From Diospyros lotus (Eukaryota > Streptophyta > Magnoliopsida > Ericales > Ebenaceae), in NCBI RefSeq assembly GCF_014633365.1, contig NC_068348.1:17998311-18062310 (forward strand): a stretch of DNA of 64,000 nucleotides, read 5' to 3'. Every line of letters starts with the position of its first letter. Within the stretch, counting starts at the first letter, position 1. The notes beneath the pieces are model-generated. The model saw nothing but the letters and a program-made list of their open reading frames with translations, ran no database searches and was not told the origin of the DNA. This document shows, in pieces, positions 1 through 11,049 of this stretch. A program made the position numbers and the translations under genes.

Positions 1-1075
1 GTTTGGATCGTATTCTGATTTTTTCACTGAATTAGGAGATGGTGCTATTAATCCAACTGTGAAGGTGAATGATAATTCGTATCTGTCAAACCCTGACCAA
101 TCCGCCACAGGCAAAACCCTAGATCACGCTGCTGCCGCCCACCGTAAGCACGCTGCAATGCTCGAACGCCTCTCCAACCGCAAGCAATCTGCCGCCCCTC
201 GCAGCAACTCCGACGACTCCTTCGAGTCCACCAACTCCTTCCTCTCTCGCTTCTCCCAATCGAAGCTTTCCATCGACTCCGACCTTTCTCACTGTTCCTC
301 CAAGCCCGACCTCGAGCGCGTCTCTGCCTCTATCTCCGACCTCGAAAACCTTGTCGCTCAGAATTCTTACTTCTTGCCTTCTTACGAACTCCGCTCTTGC
401 CTCAAATCCATATCCGATCTCAAACAATCCATCGAAAATGTCTCCTCTCAAATCGTCCCCAAGAAACGCTTCGCTTTCAAGAACAAAAAGACTTCTTCGA
501 CTCCAACTCCAAACGAGGTATCTCTGCCCACCGAGTCCCCAAAACCGAGTTTTGTAGTTTCCCACTCGCCTGGGTTTAGGGATATGGAAAATGAGCTTCT
601 GGTGAAGGATTTCAAGGGGTTGGAGATGGGCGAGTTTTCGATATCCAATTTGAGCTCTTGCGAGGTACGATTGACAGGTTGTTTGAGGGCGCTTTTCGTT
701 AACCGATTAAGGAATTGTAGAGTGTTTACGGGGCCGGTTCTCGGTTCGGTTCTGATCGAAGAAGTTGAGGGGTGTATGTTGGTGTTGGCTTCGCATCAGA
801 TTAGGATTCATCACGCCAAGGGAAGTGATTTTTATCTCAGGGTGCGGAGTCGCCCCATAATTGAGGACTGCAGCGCCGTAAGGTTTGCGCCGTATTGTCT
901 GAGCTATGATGGGATTGAGAAAGACTTGAAGGAGTCCAATCTTGATGAGGAAACTGGAAATTGGGCGAATGTGGATGATTTTCGGTGGCTCAAAGCTGTT
1001 CAGTCTCCAAATTGGTCAGTTTTACCTGAAAATGAACGTATTGATAGAATAACTATCTCAAATTTGGACAAGTAA
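1..1075 (+). CDS. TBCC: Tubulin-folding cofactor C, 5' end outside window
   Basis: Tubulin-specific chaperone C acts with cofactors D and E in the cytosol and stimulates GTP hydrolysis by beta-tubulin, releasing assembly-competent tubulin dimers. The plant gene is known as PORCINO. The frame is open from base 2 to the TAA at 1073-1075. It has an N-terminal charged helix (AAHRKHAAMLERL, about 140-170), a serine-rich linker (180-330), a second helix (about 330-450), a Lys/Pro linker, and a C-CAP/TBCC beta-helix domain (about 570-1000). Conserved blocks are TGPVLGSVLIEEVEG, ASHQIRIHH and RVRSRPIIED. The Arg in HQIR (803-805) sits where the family has its catalytic arginine finger. The first in-frame ATG is at 158, inside the conserved helix, and the GTG at 59 is not a credible eukaryotic start. 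The true start therefore lies left of the window or in an upstream exon. The C-terminus looks complete. Identity is firm. Confidence 0.93.
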   Translation, partial: FGSYSDFFTELGDGAINPTVKVNDNSYLSNPDQSATGKTLDHAAAAHRKHAAMLERLSNRKQSAAPRSNSDDSFESTNSFLSRFSQSKLSIDSDLSHCSSKPDLERVSASISDLENLVAQNSYFLPSYELRSCLKSISDLKQSIENVSSQIVPKKRFAFKNKKTSSTPTPNEVSLPTESPKPSFVVSHSPGFRDMENELLVKDFKGLEMGEFSISNLSSCEVRLTGCLRALFVNRLRNCRVFTGPVLGSVLIEEVEGCMLVLASHQIRIHHAKGSDFYLRVRSRPIIEDCSAVRFAPYCLSYDGIEKDLKESNLDEETGNWANVDDFRWLKAVQSPNWSVLPENERIDRITISNLDK

Positions 1076-2629
1076 ACTCTCCGGACATTGTATTACTGTA
1101 TTTTTCTCTCAATGAATTCTTTTTGCATTGCATCATTTTTGGAATGTTTATTTTTGAAGTGTAAAACAGGCAACTATTTGATTGTACGTGGTATTCAATA
1201 TTTATGTGGAAGATAATGTGCAAATTACGGTGTTCCTTGATTTTGTTGTTCCTCTTAGTCATGTATTTCAAAATCAATGCAGCGTGGTTGTTTTGATCAT
1301 CTTTTCCTGTTCAATATCTTCATTTTTTAGATTTAGGCAGATACATCACTTGACTTCTATTATTTAGTTTCTTTCTTTTGCTACTGCTTTTTTTTTCTTG
1401 CTCACTTTCTCCTAAAAACACAAAAAGAAATCTAATTGTAACTTCAATATAATTCATAGCTTCTACAATTTCTTAGTTTCTTTAATAGTTTTTCTGCCAG
1501 TGTTTAATTGTTTTGCTGTCTAAGTTGATAAGAGAGCAACTTCCTGAATCAAAATCAAATTAGTTTTCACACCCATGAGCGAGTTAATTCTTGTAATTTA
1601 GTTGGATAATATGATTACAGCTGTGTTCCGTAACAATTATAGTCATATTTTTAAGTTTTCATCCATCCATTCCTTCTATTGCACCAGAGAAAAGAAAACT
1701 TAGAACATAAGAAATTGGCAGAAGGGAGAGAGTTGTCTGAGAAAAAGGTACTGTGAAATGATTGTTGAATGGTCTTATGAGGATCAGATGGTCATTCTCC
1801 TTGTAAGATTTACTGGGTCCTGTGTGTTTTTTGTAATTTTAGTGCATGATACAATTATTGGTCCCTGCCCATGGAAACCTCTAAGACATTTCGGTCTTGG
1901 ATCACATCACTTGGAGTTGAAGTTGATTCAGTTTCTGTTTACTTCGAGGTTAGTATTTGATTTCAGAATCACCTTTTTCACTGCATTCCCAAGACTCCAG
2001 AGACTTGGTTCTACCTCCGCAAGTGTCTATTTGGAATTGCTATTAATTTTTTTTGCTATTGCAAGATTTTTTTTTGTGAAAAGTGTTTTTTGCAAGAATT
2101 ACTTTTGATTTTTGGAATTTTATCTTAAAAAGTATTTTTTGCTTCAAGAGCTCTAAATTTCTGCTTTCATCCCTCAAAAAGAAAATAGTTTTTCCTATCA
2201 TAGAAAAACACTACAATTGGCCAAACCCCATAAAAAATGTACAACAGAGGTTTTACTGTACAGGTGATTTTTGGATCATCTACTGCATTCTAGATCACTT
2301 CCAGTAGAATCTCTGTGACAATTGGTCCCTATTGTTAGCTTGTATGTGATAAAATTTGATCACATGGCATGAGTTTGTAATTGTGCACTGTTTTGAATGA
2401 TTTAGTATAGCAGAGGGTTTCTATGATGAGGGCCAGCAACTGCTGATTGCAATTGTTGTGGAACTTGTAGAGCAGGCTTCTTTTGTTCATTATAATTGAA
2501 ACAACATACTCTCTCCATAACCTTTTTTGTGTTTCTTCAGATGCTGCTTTGTTTTGTATTTCATGTATGTTAATAGGCATTATCTCTTTTTTGTTTTGTG
2601 TATCTACTAGAGCCTTAGTGGATCGTGCA
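1076..2629. other. 3' flank of the cofactor C gene; no clear gene
   Basis: This AT-rich stretch must include the 3' untranslated region of the cofactor C gene. Two short exon-like stretches can be seen. The first is 1690-1748: a pyrimidine tract and CAG acceptor, an open charged segment, then AAG|GTACTG. The second is 1874-1952: an open segment containing RSWITSLG, then GAG|GTTAGT. They cannot be joined into a frame with certainty and may be chance or remnants of a lost gene. No repeat family was recognised here. Confidence 0.35.
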
Positions 2630-3145
2630 TGTTAGTTCGTGGATAATCCACAATGCTAGGAATGTAAAGGCAAATATGGCTGCACTCTAGCTTGACTCAG
2701 TTTTGTGTTTAGCTTGTGTTTGTTTTATCTCTCAACTTGTATTAGTTTAGTGTAGTTAGTTAAGGCATGATTAGTTAGTTAACACTTGCATGTTACAAAT
2801 CAGTTAGCTGCACTATGAGAGCTGTGAGTATTGTATTCTTCATTTGATATTGAGAATAGTGATTTTGCAGCAACGTGAGACTTCCGCTTCCATCATCTTC
2901 TTCATTCCCCTCTTTTCTTCTCTGTTCTTAAACCTTAATTTTCCTTCATTCTAAATATTCACATGGTATCAGACGCATAGATGGAAGTTTTGGCATAAGA
3001 GACATCCAGTACACTGAATTCAGTATCTAATGATTTAGGATCAAGGCCGATCGCATGTACACTAAATTTCAATTTGCTAATTAAGCTTGATAAGAATAAT
3101 TTTATGTTCTGGAAAACACAAATCTTACCAGCATTCGGTGCCTAG
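2630..3145 (+). mobile_element. Truncated Ty1/copia 5' end: LTR, primer-binding site, start of gag
   Basis: A 334-bp LTR-like segment (2630-2963, TG...CA) is followed at once by TGGTATCAGA (2964-2973), the initiator-Met tRNA primer-binding site usual for plant copia elements. About 110 bp further on, an open stretch (about 3080-3140) reads IKLDKNNFMFWKTQILPA, which matches the start of copia Gag. The homology ends abruptly at 3145, and no pol or second LTR follows. This is the relic of a copia element cut off shortly after the Gag start. Confidence 0.7.
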
Positions 3146-3252
3146 GCAAAATACATATTTTAGTCTCTTATATTGTACATTTTTTTTTTATTTAGACACT
3201 TAAATTTTTTATTATTTTAATTATATCCATGAACCATCCATTCGGTGCCTAG
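3132..3252. repeat. 14-bp direct repeats around an AT-rich 93-bp segment
   Basis: CATTCGGTGCCTAG occurs at 3132-3145 and again at 3239-3252. The AT-rich segment between them resembles the arms of the foldback repeat at 44202-44489 (ATACATATTTTA, then T-rich). It looks like an insertion into the copia gag relic with target duplication, or a small tandem duplication. Confidence 0.6.
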
Positions 3253-3540
3253 TAAGATTCTTGCCCAAAAAGCAGAATGGCATTTAAACAAATTATCAAT
3301 TTGTGACGTGTTGCTTTGATAATTATACATGCCATGGTTAATGTTTTTCAACACAACCACATAGATAGATTGACTGATTTGTGCCTTTTTGCTAAATAAG
3401 ATAAATCTTGGCTAAGAGAATAAAGTATTCATTGATTGATTTCTTAGTTAATACGAAAAATTAAAATAATTAAGGTAAATCTTATTTATTATTTATGGTA
3501 TTAGTCAAATATATCTTGTTGTACTTTGTATTTTCCACTA
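3253..3540. other. AT-rich spacer, no gene seen
   Basis: No reading frame or recognisable element. The last part (from about 3460) resembles the end of the duplicated module that follows, so it may be the tail of an older third copy. Confidence 0.4.
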
Positions 3541-4545
3541 AATATGTTTAGAGTGTGCGTCATAATTAAGCTCAAATACACTAACTACCCTAGGTTGTCA
3601 CAGATATCAACGGTCGAAAGTGTGGGAAAAAGCCAATATTACGTCTATTAATTAATCATATATATTCTTACCGTTTCTATAACATGATCACAACTATAAT
3701 TAATTGACTTGTGTAATAATTAGTTATTGTAAAAGGATCTACTTAAATAATTTTCTTATTTATATGTATTAATTAAAAACAGATTCTTATGTTGCTACTA
3801 ACCACCTTCAATCTGGTCTGGCAACAAGAACCCTGTTGCTCAAGCATGGCACGTACACTAAAAAGATGATTAATTATCTTTTTAGGTGTTCTTTAATTAT
3901 TAAAAGATTGACCATATGTGAAAATCAAACAGTCTCATAACCCAAATCATGTCTAGTGCAAAAAACCATTAGCAACTTCATTAGCTTTGTTTTGATCAAA
4001 ATTGTATAATGAGGGTCTTTTCCACCCTACCATATATAAAAAAGATAAATAAATAAAGGAGAAATGCATGTGAGTTATAAGAATCATGATCAGAAATCAC
4101 ATGCACAAATAATTACTAAGATTTATGGCAACTAATAATTAGGCCTGTCACTTGCCTAATTAATTTCCTTACATCTTATTAATTATTTGTGTATGTAATT
4201 TGGGTCTATGATCCTTATAGCTCTCACTTCTTACTCCACTTATTTATCTTTATATATATATACATACTTTAGGATGAGGGAGAGCTTCACATAAGATTTC
4301 GTCTTAAGTGGGCCTAACGAAGCAGCTAATGGCCTTTTGCAGTAGAGATGATTTGTACTATGAGATAGTTTGCAATGAGATTAACGCAATGCTGGAGAAA
4401 AAAGGTGGTGGTGCACAGACCTAATTGAAGGGGAGTAGAAGAAGCAAATAAAGTCTGCTTTTAGTTAATATAGATAAATAAAGTAAAATAAGTCATTTTG
4501 CTCCTAGTTAGTCTAATATCCTTCCGTACTTGGTATTCTTGACTA
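3541..4545 (+). repeat. Tandem-duplicated module, copy A
   Basis: Copy A of a diverged direct repeat. It starts with AGAGTGTGCGTCAT (3549) and aligns with copy B, which has AGAGTGTGCCTCAT at 4555. Shared landmarks, in order, are the GTGGGAAAAAG/GTGGGGAAAAG block, the CTTATTTATATGT block, a TATA-rich stretch, GGGAGAGCTTCAC, a short ATG frame, AATTGAAGGG, and TTTGCTCCTAG near the end. The similarity covers presumed promoter, leader, short frame and 3' flank, so a whole small transcription unit may have been duplicated. Confidence 0.65.
4329..4424 (+). other. Short reading frame in copy A (31 codons), possible small peptide
   Basis: ATG at 4329 in good context (A at -3, G at +4) and TAA at 4422-4424. 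It encodes a 31-residue peptide starting MAFCSRDDLYYEIV and ending in GGGAQT. The equivalent frame in copy B starts at the same aligned place, and the first 14 codons differ at nine, four of them silently (GCC/GCT, AGA/CGA, TTG/TTA, GAG/GAA). A TATA-rich run lies about 60-80 bp upstream in both copies. I recognise no family. It could be a small peptide gene, the first exon of a larger lost gene, or chance. Confidence 0.35.
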
Positions 4546-6090
4546 GATATGTCTAGAGTGTGCCTCATAGTTAGGGTAAAACACACTTAACTATTCTTGA
4601 GGTTTAGTATTTTTTTAAGAACCTCATCTCTAGATGGAGAAGACAATGTAGACACCGTCACACCAACGATGGGAATTGTGGGGAAAAGCAAATATTACAT
4701 ATATTGATCATATATATTTGTTCCTTTTTGATAACCTAATCATTAATCTTCAATTGCCATCAACTGTAATGCTACATACCCTCCCCCAACATACACATCA
4801 CAATGATAGTTAATTTACCAACTCATAATTAATTATCATAAACATATTTTATAAAGATTGATATGTATCCCTATAAGGGTATGTATCATGTTTTAGCAAC
4901 AGTTGAATGAGTCATTAATCTCCACACAAGCAATCATTCATCAACATTCCCTTATTTATATGTTTATTTAAAATTAGATTCGTTTGTTGCTTTTGCCTGT
5001 TTTCAATCAGGTTTGGGCACCACCACGTTGCCGCCCAAACATCACATCAATTTCATCGCCATTTTTAAGCCAAGATACAAATATAGATCAAGTACATTAA
5101 GTTACATTAGAAATTATAACCATTGAAATCCAATGAAGTATTCCACATACATATATTCCATATCAAATAAATTCTATCAAACTATATGAAAATATATAGG
5201 GAAAACAAGTAAATGATAGGATCAATTACAGTATTAGATGGTTTTCATTGAACAAAAAGATTGACTATGGATGAAAAATGGAACTGTCTCATTGTCCAAA
5301 TCACACCTAGTGTAAAAGGCTATTAGTGATTTCATTAGCTTTGTTTTGGTTGAAATCTTATAATGAAACTCCTTTCCATCCTATACTATATAAAAAGATA
5401 AATAAATGGGGAATTCATGTGAGGGTTATAAGGGTCATAAACAAAAATTGCTTGTACAAATAATTAGTAAGATTTATGTTAGCTAATAACCTGGTCTCTC
5501 ACTTGCTTTATTCCTTGCCTTAAATCTTATTCATTAATTATTTCTGCATTTATTTTGGGTTTATGAGCCTTGTAACCCTCGCATGTTACTCCACTTTTTG
5601 ATCTTTTTATATGCACTTTAGGATGGGAGAGAGCTTCACTATAAGATTCCGTCTAAAGCAGAGCTAAGGAAATAGATAATGGCTCTTTGCACTCGACATG
5701 ATTTAGAATATGAAATAGTTCGGTTCTTCATTAATGGTCAATCTTTTGATCGTTGGAAAACAGCTAAGGAGGGAATTGACCATCTTTTTCTATTGCTTTC
5801 CTTATTATTTTCTTATAGTTGGAAGATGTATATTTCATTTGGACTATATGATACTCGAACTACTTCACTGGATTTTGATAGTGATGATTTATATATACAA
5901 ATTGACTTACTTGTTCTGTATTTGGAATTTGGTTAAAAAGTTGGCGACAAGATTGATGTGATGCTTGATAATGAACAAGGTGGTGGTGGGTTGGTTTAAT
6001 TGAAGGGAAGCAGAAACGGCAAAGGAAGTCTGCCTTTAATTGGTACAGATAAATAAAAGAAATTAAGTCAATTTGCTCCTAGCTTGTAGC
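4546..6090 (+). repeat. Tandem-duplicated module, copy B
   Basis: Diverged second copy of 3541-4545. It is longer because it has extra sequence near 4600-4680 and 4750-4960, and about 230 bp inserted in the short frame (about 5718-5950). The region before the frame is the most alike: TATAAAAAGATAAATAAAT, then the TTTATATGCACTTTAGGATGGG block. See copy A for the shared landmarks. Confidence 0.65.
5679..5999 (+). other. Short reading frame in copy B, interrupted by intron-like 230 bp
   Basis: ATG at 5679 encodes MALCTRHDLEYEI, matching the start of the copy A frame. Homology then stops at a GTTCGG and resumes at about 5945-5999 with DKIDVML...GGGGLV and TAA at 5997-5999, matching the copy A tail (EINAML...GGG). 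The intervening block begins with GT and can end at an AG (5949-5950), so it could be an intron. Copy A has only 12 bp there, also bounded by GT and AG. Left unspliced, the frame continues to 5936 as an AT-rich 85-codon reading. Function unknown. Confidence 0.3.
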
Positions 6091-6239
6091 TCATAATGAA
6101 ACTTATAAATAAGGGATTGTTAATGAACGCTTGGTTGTGTGCAGATTAATCACTTCATCAACTTTTGCTAAGACATGATATCTTAGGGATATATATCAAT
6201 TTTATATAAAATATTATTATGATAGTCAAGAATTAGCTC

Positions 6240-7570
6240 TTCTGGGGTTTCTTTGACCTAGCCTTCTAATAATAGGAATCCCTCGAGTTTTGTTTTTTAA
6301 AATATCTAGATGATTTTTTAGTATATTTTTGTAGTCTCTTCTTGGTATCAGACAGTGACCTTATTTTTGGCCATCCCATCTGTAGGCACCAGTTTCGAGA
6401 TTTATTTTGTCCCATCTTTTTAGCTCTTTGAGTTTGAGCTTTAGTTTGGTGGTACATACCGAATGGTTGTGTTTGTGACACCAGATGCGAGATCACCATA
6501 TGTAAACCTATCATGGTTTATACGCTGATCGTTACAGATATTTAGTAGGTCTGCCTGAACTTGTTGCATAAAGTCCTTAGGTAATTCATTATAAAACTTT
6601 CTTTCCAATAAGCTGCTCAGCAGTCAGACCTGGTGCTGATCTCTTGAGTTGATATGGTTTTGATGGCTAGCCAATTTGGATCTTATTTATCTGTAGTTGT
6701 TTATTGAATTTTTCTTCACTTTCTGGTATGTCATCTGTTTCACTACTAGTTTCTTCTTGTTTTGTTAATGTTTTAATATTTAATTTAGTTGGTTTTTCTT
6801 CATTTGCATAATCATTTCTTGCCTGAGGATTTCTTCTCTAGATTTTAATTTTATCTCTGGTTAGAGTATTTTGGAAATGAGCAAACATCTATTCTTGTTT
6901 AATTTGTTCCTTTTGGGGGATTTAGGGTGTTCCAATTCTATTTAAAATGTTTTCCATTCTGTTTTTGTTTTAGTAGTTTAATTAAGTTTTGTTTGCCAAC
7001 TAAACATGTCTCATTACTTAAAGAGTGATTTGTTTAGAAGAAGATGCAACTACATTCATATCTCTTGATACAAAAATGATCAAATCTAGGAGGATGGGTT
7101 GCAAGTACTTGAGATGTCATGTCTCTTTCTAAAGTTCCTAAAATATAAAAAGTTTGTTGATTTTGTTGCAAGGGATTGTATTTGTTTCATAATATTCCCT
7201 TTTTGGCATCGATACCATAGGATAAAAGGAATATTATCTTTTAAATGCTTGCATGATTTTACCCGTCTGTTTTTGTATTGTTCTCTTTTTTCTACAGAAC
7301 ATATCTTTGATAAGGCCTTTTCCTATTTGCTTTATTGTATTCCTCTGCAAACACCCTGTTAAGGAAGTCTTTATCTAAGTTAAATTCTTCAGTTAGGACG
7401 TTTAGTTGTGGGTCACCCATTTTGGACTGTGTTGGTCCAATTTCTTTCTCAATTCTTATTCATGTCTGGATTGAGCAATGTAGTTTTCGAAATCCTCAGT
7501 GCTTGAAGGAATAGTTACTCTTCTAGGTGCAGTAAAGGATCTAGACATTGTGATGGAAACATTTCCATCT
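6240..7570 (-). mobile_element. Decayed retroelement or pararetrovirus-like block, minus strand
   Basis: Read on the minus strand, this block gives a chain of short frames broken by stops and frameshifts. First is MSRSFTAPRRVTIPSS (from about 7549). A second ATG frame (MGDPQLNVLTEE, from about 7419) starts before the first one ends. Further on are a Lys/Glu-rich linker and a stretch reading YGDLASGVTNTTIRY (about 6475-6525), then a charged tail at 6266-6460. Compact overlapping frames and a Gag- or movement-protein-like tone fit an old endogenous caulimovirus-type insertion, but I cannot name the family. No reverse transcriptase motif was found. It is clearly non-functional. Confidence 0.3.
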
Positions 7571-8882
7571 TAGTGTTGTGGATTATTTGGCTTGGGTGAT
7601 TAATAATTTGGAAAGTTGTTTGCGTGGGTGCCGCATGATGGAATACCTAATCTTTTGGTAATTGGATCTCCTCATGTGGTAATAGTTCTAGGTATCATAA
7701 CTTTTTAACTAGAAGAGGGTTGCTTCATAACAAATAATACTAATAGTTTGCCAAGGGTAGTACTAGTAGGGGTGAATAACACTCTGGGTCTGGGTTTAAC
7801 CCACCCTGAGGTTGACAGTTTAAAGTAGACCTTGTAGATCACTTGACAAGGGGGGGAACAGGATCTTGGGAGGAATTGGTAATTAAAAGTTATAATGTTT
7901 AGCGCAAGCACTTTCGTTCCTTTGTACCAATCAAATGTGTAGGGAATAGGCCATTTTATTCCTTATTACCAATCAAATGAAGGAATGAGTAAAGTCCTTT
8001 TTCCTTTTCCTTTCCCTTCCCTTTTTCTCCGTTTCGCCATACACCAAATTGTTTGTGGAAGCTTGGATGACATGAAGTTGTTGAGATGTTGAGGTTAGAA
8101 TAATCAATAATTCATAAAAGGGGATTTTCTCAAATTTTGTCTTGATATTTGTTTAAATTAGTTAATTATATGTTTATGTAATCCATTTTTTTCTTTTTTT
8201 AGTTATTTGCAAATGGATGATTAGTTCAACCAAATCTATTGGGATTTGCAAATTCTTCATTTTTGTAGTTAACAAGATACTTATTTGTCTTCATAAGAAA
8301 AAATATGAATTTTGTGTGATTGGAGGGCGGATTTAGCCAAGTTCTTTGCTTCAATTTTTTTGAACATATTTTATATTTGTTTAATGTATTTTCTTTTCTT
8401 TTCAATAGTCTATAGTTAGTTATGACAATGATTTTATGATAGACACATAAGATATTATCGTAATAATTTAAAATATGAGAATTACCCTGTCATATGCAAA
8501 TTATCTCACTACGATAACTTTATTAAGATGTGAGATGTTACATTAACAGTAATAACAATAATAAAAAAAAAATTCTTAATCCCACTAATTAAAGTAAATT
8601 GTATAAAGCCTGAGCTTCCAATCGTATTTATCTTATCTATGATGGTATTATCTATTTATAGTCACTTCCTAGAAAAAATAAACTATATTTATTTAGTTTG
8701 TTGACCATCAGTGGCGGCTAATACCAACGACAACAATTACAAGTACAACCAGGACGATGCACTAACCCTAATTGCCAGAAGGTGGAGAACAGGGCCCCCC
8801 AAATATGTAAGGATAAATTTGATGCACGTGTACCACTTGGGCCATGGCTCGGCATTAATTTGACAATAAAATATAGAGAATA
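7571..8882. other. Gene-free flank downstream of the transporter gene
   Basis: AT-rich. TAGGGGTGAATAACAC (about 7766) followed by repeated GGGT/ACCC motifs resembles the end of a hAT-type element. No partner end was found. The last part should contain the 3' untranslated region of the minus-strand gene that ends at 8883. Confidence 0.4.
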
Positions 8883-11049
8883 TCATGAGCATAGGGGCTT
8901 CTTAATGTCACAGCAATCACTTTCCAAGGCGTCTCTATCTGAAACTGAAAAATCTTCTCTTGATTTTGCCCACAGAAAGAAGTAGAGGCCCATAAACATG
9001 AGCAGCATACCCAGAAGACTGCACCAAGGATGCAACGTATAAGAGAGAATATATGGGACAAACATTACAGTAAAGGTGTAAAGGTATTCCTATTTGACAT
9101 TATTTGTGGAATATCTGCGTCGTGAAAATTATATTTTTGTTAAAAAAAAAAAAAAATGCTTTTGTATGAATCACTTCCAAATAAAACCATTTTAATGTTT
9201 GGGTAAATCATCTGGAAAACACTCTTTAGCAGTCAATGTACCTTCCTAGACCGAAATTGTCTCCCAAGGTGCTGATAGAGAAGATGACTGAGATGACTGT
9301 TCCGATAGGCATAAACATGGACACCAGGACAGGCCCTCTTTTCTTCAGCGCCCATGCATTGAAACTTGCACAGCCACCACCAACAATGCCGCCCTGATGA
9401 ACGTGTTATCATATTTATAATTGCATGTCTAACTCTAAACCTTAAAACTCTAATTAATTAAACTCTGAATATTAAGAGAGAGACGAAGAAAAGAGTTTAT
9501 TAATACCAGTAGAAAACATATAACTATGTCATGACGGGCTATTGTGGGCGGTCCTAGATCAAATTTTTGACCTTGAATCAGCTCTACAAGTGCAGTAATT
9601 ATCATGCCCATCCAAGATGTTATTGCACACAGAGACATTGGTGCTGGAAAATCACTTAATGCTGAAGCCTACAGCAAAACGTCATGAACGAACAATATTG
9701 TCTAAGCAAACAAGAAAGAAAGAAAGAAAACCCAAAAAGAGAAAGAAAACAAAGACAGAGAGAACTCATTCTTCAATTTTGGCCAGAAAAAGGGTACCTG
9801 CAAGACCACGTTGGTCGATAAAACGAAGACAGCAGCCATAAGATAAAGGCAGCCGGCGATTCTCGCTGTGTCGAAGTGGCTCTGATCATCAGCCACCGGT
9901 TGGGGTGCTGCTAATTCACTACGCTGTGCCATCCTGCTCTGCATAATGCTCATTGTAATAGCACCAATGACGCACATCAATGTGCCTACAATCTTGATTT
10001 TGGTGTACATGCAGTTCAGATCCACTCTCTCTAACCTGCATGAGAGGTCAAATTAAGACAAATGAAGGCATTAGAAATTATGCGAGGGAGGGAGCTTACT
10101 TGAATCATTAATTGTCATGATATATCTCAAAATAATGTTCGTAATTGAAATTTTCAATGTTCAATCCAATAGGATGATCATCAACAAAATTGGACGTGAA
10201 ATATGGGTTAAGAGTCTTGTAATTACAGAACTGCCTGCTCTACAGTCACAATACTATTCTAAGATATCATTTTAAAAGGATGTCTTAATGCATAAGGACT
10301 TCGAATGAAATATATAAGTATAACAGAGGCTGACTACCCTAAAACTGATGCAATGAGAAAGATGAGTCCCGGAGCAAGATTGGGCATTGCTGTAGCCATT
10401 GCCGGTGAGGTTAGCTTAATCCCCTGGAGTAACAAAGTCTGGAACAACGTCACACTGAAAACAAACGCCAAAAGAGTTTATATAGTTACATTAATTCTCT
10501 AACAAGTAATAATGTAATTATTATGGTGCAAGATTTAAATGGTTATAGAGCTTATATGTAGATGAAAAACTACAACTTTCAAATTAGTAGGGGCTTGTGG
10601 GTTTCAATGACAACAAAAGAAATTAGAGATATGTACAAAATAGAAAAAAACAGAAAAACATGCTTACCCTCCAAAGGATATTAAAAGCAATTGTATCCAT
10701 AACTTGAGACTCAACTTCTTGGGCCATAGGCTCCTGCCAGATAAAAGAAAAAATTTAAGCCATGATCAACTTCCAAATCTTCACAAATGGGGAACATATT
10801 TATATTAATTAGATCATATATTGTTTTATAAAAACTGGACCTTTCGTGGTAAAAGGAGAGAGGAGAGAAGACGAGGGAAGTGGCCAGGGCACAGAAAATG
10901 ATGATAGTGGAAGGATTGAGGCCCAAGAGCATGAAATAACCCACCAACACAGAGTTGCCGGCATATATAAACTGCAAGCCTATTAAGCCTCCAATTATTG
11001 TAATATTTTCAATGGCTGCAGCATTGGGAGTGGTAGTAGTTCCCACCAT
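8883..11049 (-). CDS. WAT1-related / nodulin MtN21-like EamA transporter (7 exons)
   Basis: Membrane transporter of the plant drug/metabolite transporter superfamily (WAT1/UMAMIT group, ten predicted membrane segments). Relatives move amino acids, auxin or other metabolites; this one's substrate is unknown. Exons: 10841-11049, 10668-10733, 10338-10454, 9798-10035, 9507-9668, 9242-9393, 8883-9018. All junctions are GT-AG and in phase, giving 359 residues. Two EamA repeats are visible (about residues 15-150 and 195-340). Family blocks are GVTLFQTLLLQGIKLTSPA, AMPNLAPGLIF, KIVGTLMCVIGA, DFPAPMSLCAIT and WALKKRGPVLVSMF. The tail IKKPLCS resembles that of the Arabidopsis At5g47470 type. The start is the ATG at 11047-11049; an in-frame TTG at 11064 is not a start. 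No disabling change was seen, so it is probably functional. GA repeats lie just upstream (about 11132-11150). Confidence 0.92.

Noticed and set aside
119..565. 148-codon minus-strand frame opposite the cofactor C gene
   Set aside because: Shadow of the real coding frame; low complexity and no family.
4265..4320. Possible miRNA precursor (short hairpin near GAGCTTCAC...GTGGGCC)
   Set aside because: The stem is only about nine base pairs, is not kept in copy B, and matches no plant miRNA that I know.
5679..5936. 85-codon frame as a complete gene
   Set aside because: Only its first 13-14 codons match the duplicate copy; the rest is AT-rich and looks like intron or insertion.
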